A DNA stretch of 64,000 nt from Bacteroidaceae bacterium (GTDB taxonomy: Bacteria; Bacteroidota; Bacteroidia; Bacteroidales; Bacteroidaceae): contig JAFXEF010000052.1 of assembly GCA_017520935.1 (NCBI GenBank), positions 1-64,000 on the forward strand, given 5' to 3'. How positions within the stretch are numbered: the first letter of the stretch is position 1; each line of letters begins with the position of its first letter. The notes under the pieces are model-generated. The model ran no database searches and had not been told where the DNA came from. It worked only from the letters and a program-made list of their open reading frames with translations. Position numbers and translations under genes: made by a program. This document shows positions 33,184-42,741 of this stretch, piece after piece.

Positions 33184-35988
33184 ATGTTAATGATTATGAG
33201 AAAGTCTATAGCGCTGTTGCTGATGCTGAGCCTGTCGGTGCTTGGCGTATCGGCCTTTACCGATTCGCTGCTTGTGCGTGATGCAAACGACTCTATCCGG
33301 GTGAGCCTCGTCACTTGTTCGCCTGGCACGGAGGTGTATGCCGTATATGGGCATACGGCTTTGCGTGTTGAAGTGCCTTCCGAAGGCATTGATGTGGCGG
33401 TCAACTATGGACTGTTCTCCTTTGAGGCACCTCACTTCGTGTGGCGTTTCATCAAGGGGGAGACCGACTATATGGTGGGTGCTGTGGGCTATCCTATGTT
33501 TGAGCGCGAATATACCGAGCGCGGCTCTTCGGTAACACTGCAGGAACTCAACCTTTCTGAACCCGAGAAGGTGGCGCTGGTCAGGTCGCTCGATGAGAAC
33601 CTGCGCCCCGAGAACCGCGAATATCGCTACAACTTCCTATATAACAACTGCAGCACCAAGGCGCGCGACAAGGTAGAGGAGGTGCTTCATGGGCACCTTG
33701 CAGTAGGTGTGGCCGACTCGGTTTCCACGTATCGTAACATCCTGCATCAGTATACGGAGGGGTATCCTTGGCTGCAGTTTTGTATAGACTACCTGCTCGG
33801 CATAGAGGTCGACCGCCCCATCGGGATACGTGAGCAGATGTTTGCCCCTGAGTATCTGAGGAACTATACGGCTGCCGCGCAATTGGCCGTATCGGGACGT
33901 GAGTATCCGTATGTGGTGGATGAGCGGGTAGTGGCACCTATGGTCCCACAGCCCGATACCTTTACTTTTATGCTCACTCCCATGCAGCTGATGATACTGT
34001 TGTTGTTGTTCACGGCCTGTATCTGTACGCTTGAGTTCCTTGTCGAACGCCGTCAGTGGTGGTTCGATGTTCTGCTGCTTCTTGTACAGGGACTTATGGG
34101 GTGTGTGGTGGCATTCCTCTTCTTCTTTTCCGGGCATCCCACGGTGGGCAGCAATCTGCATGTGATATACCTCAATCCGTTGCCACTTCTCTTTATTCCC
34201 TTCATCGTGCGCGATATCGTGAAGGGAAGTAAGAGCATCCTCAGTTATGTGCTGGGGGCACTGCTTGCCATCTTTGTCGTGGTGTCGCTTTTGACTCATC
34301 AGTATATACAGCCTGCGGCCTATATGCTTGTTGCAGTATTGCTGTTGCGTGTGGTGCATAATGTATGGCTCTATCCTTGGATGTCGCGCATGCTTGTCCG
34401 TCGCAAGGCTGTGCGCTCGCGAGGAACCCATATACGTGCTGTGGCTTTGATGCTTCCCTTGCTGGTACCTGCTATGGCAAAAGCCAATACCAGCGGCAAT
34501 GTGCCCAAGGTTGTGGTGGGTATTGTGGTCGACCAGCTACGTGCCGACTATTTGGAAAAGTATGTCCATCTCTATGGAGAGGATGGCTTCAAGAAGCTTT
34601 TTGCTGAAGGCCGCGTATATACCAACGGCTATTTTGAGCACGCTAATCCCGACCGTTCATCGGCCGTAGCCTCCGTGTATAGCGGTTCCACGCCCTACTA
34701 TCACGGTATTACGGGCAACCGCTTCCTTGAACGTAAGAGTATGCGTGTGTTAGGAACTGTCGATGATGCTTCGTATGCAGGCATCAACACCTCTGATGCC
34801 ACTTCGCCTGCTCGTCTGCTTGTAACTACGGTTACAGATGAGCTTAAGCTTGCCACCAAGGGGCATGCTTATGTGCTTTCGGTGGCACCGGAGCGTGATA
34901 TGGCTGTCCTTGCTGGTGGTCATGCCCCCAATGCGGTAATCTGGCTGGCAGAGGACAAGGCGATGTGGGCCTCTTCGGACTATTATAATGGTGTTCCTGC
35001 TTGGGTGCGTCCCTTCAACCACCGTATCGGTACCCATTTCGACTGGAGTAATGTGGAGTGGGTTCCCTACTATCCTACCGGTGTGTATAGCTATTCTGCA
35101 TACGATGGTGTGCCCAAGGCCTTCCGTCATACCTTTCGTGGGGGCGATGCCGAGGCGGTGCGTCGTTACAAGACCTCGGCATGTGTCAACGATGAGGTCA
35201 CTCAGTTGGCTCAAGCCTGCATCGCGGGCAGCCTTTTCGGACGGAACAAGACCACCGATATGCTTTGCGTGGGCTATTATGCAGGCAATTACAAAAATCT
35301 CTCCGAATGGGAACATCCGATTGAACTGCAGGACATCTATTGTCGGCTCGACCGCAATATAGCCGACCTGCTACGTGCTGTAGATGAGAAGGTGGGTATT
35401 GATAATGCTCTCTTTTTTATCACCTCTACAGGCTATTCTGATGCTTATATGCCTGACAGCAGATACTTTACACTACCTACAGGTGAACTCAAGATGGAAC
35501 GCTGCGTGACTTTGCTCAATATGTATCTCGGTGCTCTGTATGGCAAGGATAGCTATGTGGAGGGCTCGTTTCTCAATGAACTGTATCTCAATCATTCGCT
35601 TATTGAAAAACGCCAACTGAAGATGAAGGAGCTGCTCGATCGTTGCACCGAGTTTCTGAGTCAGGTGGCAGGTGTCAAGCGTGTATATCCGTCGCTCGAC
35701 CTTCTTGCCGGTTCGGCCGATGCTGCTATGTGTAACAGCTACAATGCCGAACGTTCGGGTGATTTGATATTGGAGGTGTCGCCCGGATGGACCTTGGTCG
35801 ATGAACGTTGGGGTGAGCGTGTCTACTATAATCGTGCCCACGTGCCTGTTCCCATCATATTGTATGGAGCAGGGATTGCCCCCGCAACCAGCCGATCACC
35901 CATCGCTGTGGAGAGTATAGCGCCTACCGTGTCGCACATATTACGTATCAGCGCGCCTAACAGTTGCTCGGCTCGTCCGGTCGAGTGA
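33184..35988 (+). CDS. Fusion: DUF4105 (Lnb N-terminal-like) membrane protein + alkaline-phosphatase-superfamily domain
   Basis: Signal or anchor at 1-24 (ATG at 33184, or 33196 for MRKSIALL). Residues ~38-260 are the DUF4105 domain: VYGHTALRV (His57) and YNNCSTKARD (Cys156) are its probable catalytic His/Cys. Then five hydrophobic helices (about 262-400). At ~416-435, after basic RRKAVRSRG, the stretch HIRAVALMLPLLVPAMAKA looks like an old signal peptide. From ~438 follows a phosphatase/pyrophosphatase fold: VGIVVDQLRADYL, PDRSSAVASVYSG (nucleophile region), AVLAGGHAPNAVIW. The usual T-x-D-H-G metal motif appears as FITSTGYSD near 746. In other Bacteroidales I know these as two adjacent genes, so this is probably a gene fusion. 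A pseudoenzyme role for the second half is possible. Confidence 0.8.
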   Translation: MLMIMRKSIALLLMLSLSVLGVSAFTDSLLVRDANDSIRVSLVTCSPGTEVYAVYGHTALRVEVPSEGIDVAVNYGLFSFEAPHFVWRFIKGETDYMVGAVGYPMFEREYTERGSSVTLQELNLSEPEKVALVRSLDENLRPENREYRYNFLYNNCSTKARDKVEEVLHGHLAVGVADSVSTYRNILHQYTEGYPWLQFCIDYLLGIEVDRPIGIREQMFAPEYLRNYTAAAQLAVSGREYPYVVDERVVAPMVPQPDTFTFMLTPMQLMILLLLFTACICTLEFLVERRQWWFDVLLLLVQGLMGCVVAFLFFFSGHPTVGSNLHVIYLNPLPLLFIPFIVRDIVKGSKSILSYVLGALLAIFVVVSLLTHQYIQPAAYMLVAVLLLRVVHNVWLYPWMSRMLVRRKAVRSRGTHIRAVALMLPLLVPAMAKANTSGNVPKVVVGIVVDQLRADYLEKYVHLYGEDGFKKLFAEGRVYTNGYFEHANPDRSSAVASVYSGSTPYYHGITGNRFLERKSMRVLGTVDDASYAGINTSDATSPARLLVTTVTDELKLATKGHAYVLSVAPERDMAVLAGGHAPNAVIWLAEDKAMWASSDYYNGVPAWVRPFNHRIGTHFDWSNVEWVPYYPTGVYSYSAYDGVPKAFRHTFRGGDAEAVRRYKTSACVNDEVTQLAQACIAGSLFGRNKTTDMLCVGYYAGNYKNLSEWEHPIELQDIYCRLDRNIADLLRAVDEKVGIDNALFFITSTGYSDAYMPDSRYFTLPTGELKMERCVTLLNMYLGALYGKDSYVEGSFLNELYLNHSLIEKRQLKMKELLDRCTEFLSQVAGVKRVYPSLDLLAGSADAAMCNSYNAERSGDLILEVSPGWTLVDERWGERVYYNRAHVPVPIILYGAGIAPATSRSPIAVESIAPTVSHILRISAPNSCSARPVE

Positions 35989-36420
35989 TTATTCTTCGAT
36001 ATCTACCAGTCGAAATGTCTTGCTGAAGGTGAGGGTAGTGCCATTGTCGAGCTCAATCTCATACATACGGCCGTTGTTCTCGTACTTGCTGATATAGTTC
36101 TTGGGGAAGTGCTTCTTCGTCGTCGTGAGAATTCTTTTTGGCATCACGGCATCGGGCACCGAACCGTTGTCGCAGGTGACCTCCGTGCATAGACCTGTGC
36201 GGTCAAACTGCAGGTCAATGCCTCCTTTGAGCTTCACCTCATATTGAGTGAGACTGGCACGGCGCTCCATGTACACCTCCTTGAGGGGGATGTTCTTGAA
36301 GTATGTGAGCACGAATATCTTTGCGTTTTGAGGAAGCTCTCCGAAAGTAATGGGCAGTTCTTCGGCGTGGAGGGCTATGAAACCAAGCAGTGCAATGAAC
36401 AGAGAAGCAAATCTTTTCAT
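35989..36420 (-). CDS. PepSY-like (DUF2874) periplasmic protein
   Basis: Signal peptide MKRFASLFIALLGFIALHA. The 143-residue protein has the two-fold beta-lactamase-inhibitor-like pattern of Bacteroidetes PepSY-like proteins: LPQNAKIFVLTYFKNIPLKEV and YEVKLKGGIDLQFDRTG, then RILTTTKKHFPKNYISKYE and YEIELDNGTTLTFSK. Role unknown. It ends head-to-head against the preceding fusion gene with no space between stops. Confidence 0.85.
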   Translation of the reverse strand: MKRFASLFIALLGFIALHAEELPITFGELPQNAKIFVLTYFKNIPLKEVYMERRASLTQYEVKLKGGIDLQFDRTGLCTEVTCDNGSVPDAVMPKRILTTTKKHFPKNYISKYENNGRMYEIELDNGTTLTFSKTFRLVDIEE

Positions 36421-36465
36421 GATGGTGTTTTTTTATTGGAAACAATCAAGTTCTGCATTTTGATA

Positions 36466-36473
36466 CAAATGTA
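36466..36473 (-). promoter_or_regulatory. -7 box of the PepSY-like gene
   Basis: Minus-strand TACATTTG, 45 bp upstream of the ATG at 36420. Confidence 0.55.
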
Positions 36474-36641
36474 GGTATAATTCGTAAAAGAAGAAACTGT
36501 AGCTCTGTTTTTTTAGGCTCGGAAGCAGGAAATTTAAGCTTTTGTGTAATCTATATTTCATATTTACAACTTACCGACATCTCTTATATGATGGTTCTTA
36601 TATCACTTGCTCCGATATCTATCCACTTCTTATATAAAAGT

Positions 36642-36725
36642 TAATCATAAGTTCTGATTAAGTAATCACAAGTTCTGATTACTTAATTATAAGTTGTGAT
36701 TAAGTAATCATAAGTTCTGATTTAA
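36642..36725. repeat. Four tandem 21-bp units with internal dyad (TAATCA-n7-TGATTA)
   Basis: Units start at 36642, 36663, 36684 and 36705: taatcataagttctgatta + ag, taatcacaagttctgatta + ct, taattataagttgtgatta + ag, taatcataagttctgattt + aa. Each is a near-palindrome, and 21 bp is two helical turns, so all dyads face the same side. Two copies of tttaatttt(tt)acatcatag follow (36721-36761). The array lies in the 490-bp gap between the divergent PepSY-like and recG genes; the remainder of the gap is AT-rich and includes three TCTTATAT words at 36582-36635. Confidence 0.88.
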
Positions 36726-36874
36726 TTTTACATCATAGCCGTTTAATTTTTTACATCATAGTTCTTGTGTCTTTATCCTCTCTGTCAGACAATAGTTTTC
36801 CCTTTTACAAGCAAAAATGTGGTCAGGTATAGACCAAAAGAAACTCACGCTCGTTGCAAAACGCACAAGTAAAC

Positions 36875-36905
36875 TTGGCTTTTTACTCGCTTATTCGTAC
36901 CTTTG
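36875..36905 (+). promoter_or_regulatory. Promoter of recG (near-leaderless)
   Basis: TTGG at 36875-36878 and TACCTTTG at 36898-36905, 20 bp apart. Only five bases separate the -7 box from the recG ATG at 36911. Confidence 0.65.
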
Positions 36906-36910
36906 CATCC

Positions 36911-39010
36911 ATGTACGACTTGACGACGCGCGACATACAGTATCTGCAAGGGGTTGGCCCCCAACGGGCAGCTTTGCTGACCAAGGAGCTGGGAGTAACT
37001 TCTATGCACGATCTGCTTTACAACTTCCCTTACAAGTATGTCGATCGCAGTCGCCTCTACTACATCCATGAGATTGACGGCAACATGCCCTATATACAGC
37101 TTAAGGGAAAGATCTTGCGCTATGAGACCAACGGTACGGGACGTAAGATGCGCCTTGTAGCCCACTTCTCGGATGGTACGGGGGTGATAGACCTTGTGTG
37201 GTTCAACGGTGCCAAGTTTATTCCCAAGAACTATCCTGTAGGCGTGGAGTATATCGTATTCGGCAAGCCCACGATGTTTGGTGACCGCATCAATGTGGCA
37301 CACCCTGATATAGATAAAGCTTCAGAGCTGTCGCTTTCTGCCATGGGCTTACAGCCTTATTACAGCACTACGGAGCGTATGAAACGCTGCGGACTCAACA
37401 GTAATGCCTTGCAGAAACTTGTGGGTAACCTCTTCGCCTTGTTTGAACGCATGCCTATCAGCGAGACCCTGCCCGAGTCGTTCGTGTGCGAACATCACCT
37501 TATGCCCCTTGCCGAGGCGCTCTATACCATCCACTTTCCCAAAGACCCCGAGACGTTACGCCGTGCCCAGTACCGACTCAAGTTCGAGGAACTCTTCTAC
37601 GTGCAGCTCAGTATCCTGCGCTATAGCAAGGATCGCCGTCGCAAGTGCCGTGGACTCTGCTTCGCCAAGGTGGGCGACTTGTTCAATGAGTTCTACGCCA
37701 AGAAGCTCCCCTTTGAACTCACGGGGGCGCAGAAACGTGTCATCCGTGAGATGCGCCACGACATGAATAGCGGCCGCCAAATGAATCGCCTCCTGCAGGG
37801 CGACGTGGGTAGCGGAAAGACACTCGTGGCGCTCATGTCCTCGCTCATAGCCATCGGTAACGGCTACCAAGCCTGTATCATGGCACCTACCGAGATATTG
37901 GCCGAGCAGCACTATGCTACCCTCTCCTCGATGCTCGAAGGACTTCCCGTGCGTGTAGCCTTGCTTACTGGCAGCGTGAAGGGAAAGAATCGCAAGGAGG
38001 TGCTTGAAGGACTTATTCGTGGCGACATCCAGCTGCTTGTAGCCACCCATGCTGTGCTCGAAGATACGGTTCAGTTCTCGTCACTCGGATTCGTTGTCAT
38101 CGATGAACAACACCGCTTCGGTGTAGCACAGCGTGCCAAACTGTGGACGAAGAACACCTTTCCACCACACGTGCTCGTAATGACAGCTACCCCCATCCCG
38201 CGTACCCTCGCCATGACACTCTACGGCGACCTCGACGTGAGTGTCATCGATGAGTTGCCTCCAGGTCGCAAGCCCATACAGACCATACACCAATATGATA
38301 ACCGGCAGACACAGCTCTATCGTTTCATGGGCGAACAGATTGCACAAGGGCATCAGGTATACGTGGTATATCCCCTCATCAAGGAGAGTGAGAAGATAGA
38401 CCTCAAGAACCTCGAGGAGGGCTATGTGCAGGTGTGCGAGGCTTTCCCGCATTGCGCCGTGAGCATGGTACACGGTAAGATGAAGCCTGCGGAGAAGGAT
38501 GCCGAGATGCAGCGCTTCCTACAGCGTGAAACGCAGATTATGGTAGCCACAACTGTGATTGAGGTAGGCGTGAACGTGCCCAACGCCTCGGTGATGGTTG
38601 TTGAGAATGCAGAGCGTTTTGGCCTCTCGCAACTGCATCAGCTCAGGGGAAGGGTGGGGCGTGGCGCAGACCAATCGTACTGCGTGCTTGTGACCTCTGT
38701 GAAACTTTCTGAGGAGAGCAAGAAACGACTTGACATCATGGTGCGCACCAACGATGGTTTCGAGATTGCCGAAGCCGACCTCAAACTGCGTGGGCCAGGT
38801 GATCTTGAAGGTACCCAGCAGAGTGGCATCGCCTTTGACCTCAAAATTGCCAATATCGCCCGCGATGGACAGATCTTGGGACACGTGCGTGGCATTGCCG
38901 AGCGTATCACCGATGAAGACCCCGATGGGGTGCGCCCTGAGAATGCCCTCATGTGGCAGCAGCTCGAACGCCTGCGTAAGACTAATGTGAACTGGAGTGC
39001 CATCTCGTGA
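36911..39010 (+). CDS. recG: ATP-dependent DNA helicase RecG
   Basis: Remodels stalled forks and branched DNA. N-terminal wedge/OB domain starts MYDLTTRDIQYLQGVGPQRA; helicase motifs: Walker A GDVGSGKT near 305, VATHAVLEDTV near 380, motif II DEQHRFG near 400, MTATPIPRTLAMT near 430, QLRGRVGRGADQSYC near 580. The 699-residue length is standard. ATG at 36911 is used; the open frame extends to 36854, but that part covers the promoter. Confidence 0.97.
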   Translation: MYDLTTRDIQYLQGVGPQRAALLTKELGVTSMHDLLYNFPYKYVDRSRLYYIHEIDGNMPYIQLKGKILRYETNGTGRKMRLVAHFSDGTGVIDLVWFNGAKFIPKNYPVGVEYIVFGKPTMFGDRINVAHPDIDKASELSLSAMGLQPYYSTTERMKRCGLNSNALQKLVGNLFALFERMPISETLPESFVCEHHLMPLAEALYTIHFPKDPETLRRAQYRLKFEELFYVQLSILRYSKDRRRKCRGLCFAKVGDLFNEFYAKKLPFELTGAQKRVIREMRHDMNSGRQMNRLLQGDVGSGKTLVALMSSLIAIGNGYQACIMAPTEILAEQHYATLSSMLEGLPVRVALLTGSVKGKNRKEVLEGLIRGDIQLLVATHAVLEDTVQFSSLGFVVIDEQHRFGVAQRAKLWTKNTFPPHVLVMTATPIPRTLAMTLYGDLDVSVIDELPPGRKPIQTIHQYDNRQTQLYRFMGEQIAQGHQVYVVYPLIKESEKIDLKNLEEGYVQVCEAFPHCAVSMVHGKMKPAEKDAEMQRFLQRETQIMVATTVIEVGVNVPNASVMVVENAERFGLSQLHQLRGRVGRGADQSYCVLVTSVKLSEESKKRLDIMVRTNDGFEIAEADLKLRGPGDLEGTQQSGIAFDLKIANIARDGQILGHVRGIAERITDEDPDGVRPENALMWQQLERLRKTNVNWSAIS

Positions 39011-39063
39011 TGGATGAATAGGTTCCCCTCCTTAGAAAACATTTGTGAAAAATCCTTATCAGT

Positions 39064-39094
39064 TTTGCTGTGTGTGATAAAAATCGTACCTTTG
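39064..39094 (+). promoter_or_regulatory. Promoter of the M23 peptidase gene
   Basis: TTTG (39064-39067), 19 bp, TACCTTTG (39087-39094): a full match to the Bacteroides consensus, 41 bp before the ATG. Confidence 0.8.
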
Positions 39095-39135
39095 CAGTTT
39101 GAAATGTATAAGCGTGATAATTTTTTGTAACAATA

Positions 39136-39990
39136 ATGAATATCAGAATAATCAGACATGCAGTTTTGGCTGTGGCGGTGGTGCTGACGGTACAGGCCTC
39201 AGGACAGGATGTGCTGGCAGCGCAAGCTCCTATGGACAGGCAGATGGCCAAGATTGATTCGGTGGTGCTTGATCGGCTCCTTAAAATCGAGGACTATGAG
39301 TATCCTGCACAGGACCTTTATCCCGAATGGAGTAATGAGTATGCCCATAAGTATACCAATGTGGTGATACCTGACTCTCTGCTCATCGACCTCACGGGAT
39401 TTTGTATGCCTACAGAGAATACGAAGATCACCGACATTTTTGGCTATCGCCCTCGTCGCCGTCGTATGCACTACGGATTGGACGTAAAGGTGCAGCGTGG
39501 CGATACCATTCGTGCAGCCTTTGATGGTAAGGTGCGCTACGTCAGCTATCAGCGCCGTGGTTATGGCAATTATGTGGTGATACGTCATCCTAACGGCCTG
39601 GAAACACTGTATGCCCACTTGACGAAAAAAATGGTGGATGAGAATGAGGTGGTAAAGGCCGGTGACCCTATCGGACTGGGTGGCAATACGGGTCGTAGCA
39701 CAGGTACGCATCTGCACTTTGAAACCCGTTTGTTGGGCAAGGCATTGAACCCGGCACTCTTCTTCGACTTCCCTAATCAGGATGTGACGGGCGATACCTA
39801 CCTCTACACGAAACCCAAGAAGAAGGTGTATGACCCCAGCGATCCCGATACTTATTACAAGGTGCGCTCGGGCGACTCGCTTGGCCGTATCGCTGCCCGT
39901 AAGGGTACTACAGTGAAGAACCTTTGTAAGCTTAACGGTATCACGACGAAGACAATATTGCGTCCTGGACAGGTGTTGAGGCTGTACTAA
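39136..39990 (+). CDS. M23-family peptidoglycan endopeptidase with C-terminal LysM
   Basis: Cleaves peptidoglycan cross-links in the periplasm. Signal peptide MNIRIIRHAVLAVAVVLTVQASG. LytM/M23 domain about 110-215: HYGLDVKVQRGD (H-x-x-x-D zinc ligands), ETLYAHL and THLHFETR (H-x-H). A single LysM domain closes the protein: YYKVRSGDSLGRIAARKGTTVKNLCKLN (about 237-264) to PGQVLRLY. Both metal motifs are intact, so it is probably active. It is preceded by a consensus promoter and followed by the DUF1599 gene at 87 bp. Confidence 0.94.
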   Translation: MNIRIIRHAVLAVAVVLTVQASGQDVLAAQAPMDRQMAKIDSVVLDRLLKIEDYEYPAQDLYPEWSNEYAHKYTNVVIPDSLLIDLTGFCMPTENTKITDIFGYRPRRRRMHYGLDVKVQRGDTIRAAFDGKVRYVSYQRRGYGNYVVIRHPNGLETLYAHLTKKMVDENEVVKAGDPIGLGGNTGRSTGTHLHFETRLLGKALNPALFFDFPNQDVTGDTYLYTKPKKKVYDPSDPDTYYKVRSGDSLGRIAARKGTTVKNLCKLNGITTKTILRPGQVLRLY

Positions 39991-40077
39991 ATGAAAAAGT
40001 GAAGAGTCGCATGCGTTGCGGCCAAATCTTGTTGATAACTCTTAACTTTTCCTTCTTTCCTCTTAACTCATAAAGAT

Positions 40078-40617
40078 ATGGAAACCAACCAACAATTTGA
40101 ACACATTATTGCTATTTGCCGCGACCTCTTCGCAAAGAAACTCAAGGACTATGGCGCAGCGTGGCGTATCATGCGTCCCACATCGGTTACCGACCAGATA
40201 TTTATCAAAGCTAACCGTATACGCAGTATCGAGACCAAGAGGACATCGATGGTCGATGAGGGAATACGTTCAGAATTTATCGGTATTGTCAACTATGGCA
40301 TCGTGGCTCTCATACAGTTGGAGTTGGGCTATGCCGAGGCCGATGATATGATGCCTGAGTCGGCATTGGCCAAGTATGACGAATATGCCACCAAGGCACT
40401 GAACCTGATGAAGGCCAAGAATCATGACTACGATGAGGCGTGGCGTGGCATGCGCATCAGTTCGTACACAGACCTCATATTAATGAAGATATATCGTACC
40501 AAGCAAATAGAGGGCAACGAAGGACATACCATTGTATCGGAAGGTATCGATGCCAACTATATGGATATGATAAACTATGCGGTGTTTGGGCTGATAAAGA
40601 TTGACTTTGGAGAGTGA
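40078..40617 (+). CDS. DUF1599 protein with internal duplication
   Basis: Function unknown. Two homologous halves: KLKDYGAAWRIMRPTSVTDQIFIKANRIRSIE (about 21-52) and KNHDYDEAWRGMRISSYTDLILMKIYRTKQIE (about 111-142). Each is followed by an EGI...NYGI/ANYMDMINY block. DUF1599 proteins are small, soluble and helical, and the DYxxAWRxMR motif is the family hallmark. The stop overlaps the GTG start of the next gene by 4 bp, so it is cotranscribed with the DoxX-like gene and probably tpiA. Confidence 0.88.
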   Translation: METNQQFEHIIAICRDLFAKKLKDYGAAWRIMRPTSVTDQIFIKANRIRSIETKRTSMVDEGIRSEFIGIVNYGIVALIQLELGYAEADDMMPESALAKYDEYATKALNLMKAKNHDYDEAWRGMRISSYTDLILMKIYRTKQIEGNEGHTIVSEGIDANYMDMINYAVFGLIKIDFGE

Positions 40618-41900
40618 ACAGCACTGCAAACATAGTCAGGAATATCATCATCAATAGCCTCCGTTTCGCTTTGGCTCTGGTGTTTGCTTTCTCGGGATTC
40701 GTGAAGGCGGTAGACCCTATGGGCACGGTATATAAGATGGCCGACTATGCCGAAGCCTTCGGTGTGGCGGTACATCCTGCATGGCTGTTGGTTGGGACGT
40801 GGCTGCTCATAGCTGTGGAGTATGTGATGGGTGTGGCTCTTTTTTTCGGGCTATACCGTAGGTTCTACTTATGGTGTATGACGTTATTTTTAGCAGTGAT
40901 GACACCGTTTACATTGTTTCTTGCGCTAACCAACCCGGTAAACGACTGCGGATGCTTTGGCGATGCAGTGGTACTCACCAACTGGCAGACTTTCGGGAAG
41001 AATTTGGTACTGCTGCTGATGACGGTGGTAGTATTGGCAAACAATCGTTGCCTTCTGCGTGTCATTTCAGAGCGGATGCAGTGGCTGGTGTTTGTGTTCG
41101 CATTAGGTTCCGTGGTGGTATTTACGCAGTACAATATGCGCCATCTGCCGATAATGGACTTTCGCCCGTATAGTATTGGTACCAACATCGTGGAGGCCAT
41201 GACAGTGCCCGAAGGTGCACCTCAGGATGTGTATGAAACTTACTTTGTGATAGAGAAGGATGGCGAGCAGCGTACCGTGTCGGCCGATGAGTATGTTGAC
41301 TCTACGTGGGTATTCGTGTCACGCCAGAGTCGACTGGTGAGTCGTGGACATGTGCCTCCTATCACTGATTTCCATCTGGCTTCTCTTGATGGTGAGGATA
41401 TGACTTGGGAGGTGTTGGAACAACCTGGATACACCTTTCTGGTAGTGGCCAACGACCTGAAACGCACGAACGAGGGTATGTTTGATGTCGTAAATGACCT
41501 GTACGACTATGCGAAGGTCAACGGCTATGCCTTCTATATGCTCACTTCATCGAGCAATCAGGTGATAGCTGACTGGACGGAGCATACAGGAGCCACCTAT
41601 TCCTATCTGCAGGCCGATGACATATTGCTCAAGACAATGATACGTTCCAACCCTGGGCTCATTGTGTTGAACGATGCTACGATAGTGGGTAAGTGGAGCG
41701 CTTCCGATATGCCGCGCGACGGACAACTGACACTCCCCATGGAGCGTAACAAGGCTCTGGTGATGACGGCACGAGAAGTGAGAGCCGCTCACGTGGCAAT
41801 GGCATTGTGGATGTTCTTCCCACTGCTGCTCCTTGTGGCGATTGATAAGAACCTTAGGAACAAGAATACAAAACAACATAACAGTAGTATTAATAACTAA
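40614..41900 (+). CDS. DoxX/MauE-like membrane protein with thioredoxin-fold C-terminal domain
   Basis: Starts at GTG 40614 inside the previous gene's last codons (GTGA overlap); no other start preserves the first helix. About 1-165 has four hydrophobic helices ([23 protein letters not shown] first) and the MauE/DoxX motif [10 protein letters not shown] near 102. About 245-400 resembles a peroxiredoxin/thioredoxin-like fold ([37 protein letters not shown]) but lacks a C-x-x-C pair, so it is probably not a classical thiol oxidase. A last hydrophobic helix follows. Conserved next to tpiA in Bacteroides; the role is unknown. Confidence 0.82.
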   Translation: MNSTANIVRNIIINSLRFALALVFAFSGFVKAVDPMGTVYKMADYAEAFGVAVHPAWLLVGTWLLIAVEYVMGVALFFGLYRRFYLWCMTLFLAVMTPFTLFLALTNPVNDCGCFGDAVVLTNWQTFGKNLVLLLMTVVVLANNRCLLRVISERMQWLVFVFALGSVVVFTQYNMRHLPIMDFRPYSIGTNIVEAMTVPEGAPQDVYETYFVIEKDGEQRTVSADEYVDSTWVFVSRQSRLVSRGHVPPITDFHLASLDGEDMTWEVLEQPGYTFLVVANDLKRTNEGMFDVVNDLYDYAKVNGYAFYMLTSSSNQVIADWTEHTGATYSYLQADDILLKTMIRSNPGLIVLNDATIVGKWSASDMPRDGQLTLPMERNKALVMTAREVRAAHVAMALWMFFPLLLLVAIDKNLRNKNTKQHNSSINN

Positions 41901-41914
41901 AAAACGACAAGAAA

Positions 41915-42673
41915 ATGAGAAAGAACATTGTAGCAGGAAACTGGAAAATGAACAAAACCCTTCAAGAGGGTGTTGCTTTGGCAACAGAGTTGAATGCAGC
42001 GTTGGCAGCTGACAAGCCCAACTGCGAGGTTATCATTTGCACACCATTTATCCACTTGGCATCAGTGACTCCTATCGTAGACAAGGGTATTATCGCTGTC
42101 GGTGCTGAAAACTGCGCTGATAAGGCATCCGGAGCATATACAGGTGAGGTGAGTGCTGCTATGGTAGCTTCTACTGGTGCGCAGTACGTTATCCTCGGTC
42201 ACTCAGAGCGTCGTGCTTATTATGGTGAGACTCCCGAGATTCTCAAGGAGAAGGTTCTCTTGGCATTGGCCAACGGCTTGACTCCCATCTTCTGCATCGG
42301 TGAGGTGCTGGAGGAACGTGAGGCTGGCAAGCAGAACGAAGTGGTTTACAATCAGCTCGAAGGCTCGCTCTTCGGACTCTCTGCTGAGGACTTCTCTAAG
42401 ATTGTGCTCGCTTACGAACCCGTATGGGCTATTGGTACTGGCAAGACCGCTACTGCAGAGCAGGCTCAGGAGATTCACGCTTACATTCGCTCAGTGATTG
42501 CCAAGCAGTTTGGTAAGGAAGTTGCTGATAACACTTCTATTCTCTATGGCGGTAGCTGCAAACCCTCAAATGCCAAGGAACTTTTCGCAAATCCTGACGT
42601 GGATGGTGGCCTTATCGGTGGTGCTGCTCTGAAGGTAGAAGACTTCAAGGGTATCATTGACGCATTTAAGTAA
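41915..42673 (+). CDS. tpiA: Triosephosphate isomerase
   Basis: Interconverts DHAP and G3P in glycolysis. NWKMNKT near 9 (Asn/Lys), catalytic His in VILGHSERR near 95, catalytic Glu in [11 protein letters not shown] near 168, and the phosphate loop [10 protein letters not shown] and GLIGGAALK. Length 252 is normal. Starts 14 bp after the DoxX-like gene and ends before a 14-bp hairpin. Confidence 0.98.
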   Translation: MRKNIVAGNWKMNKTLQEGVALATELNAALAADKPNCEVIICTPFIHLASVTPIVDKGIIAVGAENCADKASGAYTGEVSAAMVASTGAQYVILGHSERRAYYGETPEILKEKVLLALANGLTPIFCIGEVLEEREAGKQNEVVYNQLEGSLFGLSAEDFSKIVLAYEPVWAIGTGKTATAEQAQEIHAYIRSVIAKQFGKEVADNTSILYGGSCKPSNAKELFANPDVDGGLIGGAALKVEDFKGIIDAFK

Positions 42674-42686
42674 TACTTGTTTTATT

Positions 42687-42728
42687 TTCAGAGAACCCTG
42701 GAACTCTTGTATCTCAGGGTTCTCTGAA
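42687..42728 (+). terminator. Hairpin between tpiA and the SPOR gene
   Basis: ttcagagaaccctg (42687-42700) and cagggttctctgaa (42715-42728) form a perfect 14-bp stem. Only a weak T-rich tail follows, and the next ATG is 14 bp away, so partial read-through or attenuation is plausible. Confidence 0.7.
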
Positions 42729-42741
42729 TAATATTTTTCTT

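Noticed and set aside
36642-36725. CRISPR-like repeat array
   Set aside because: The 21-bp units are directly adjacent with no spacers, and no cas gene is present.
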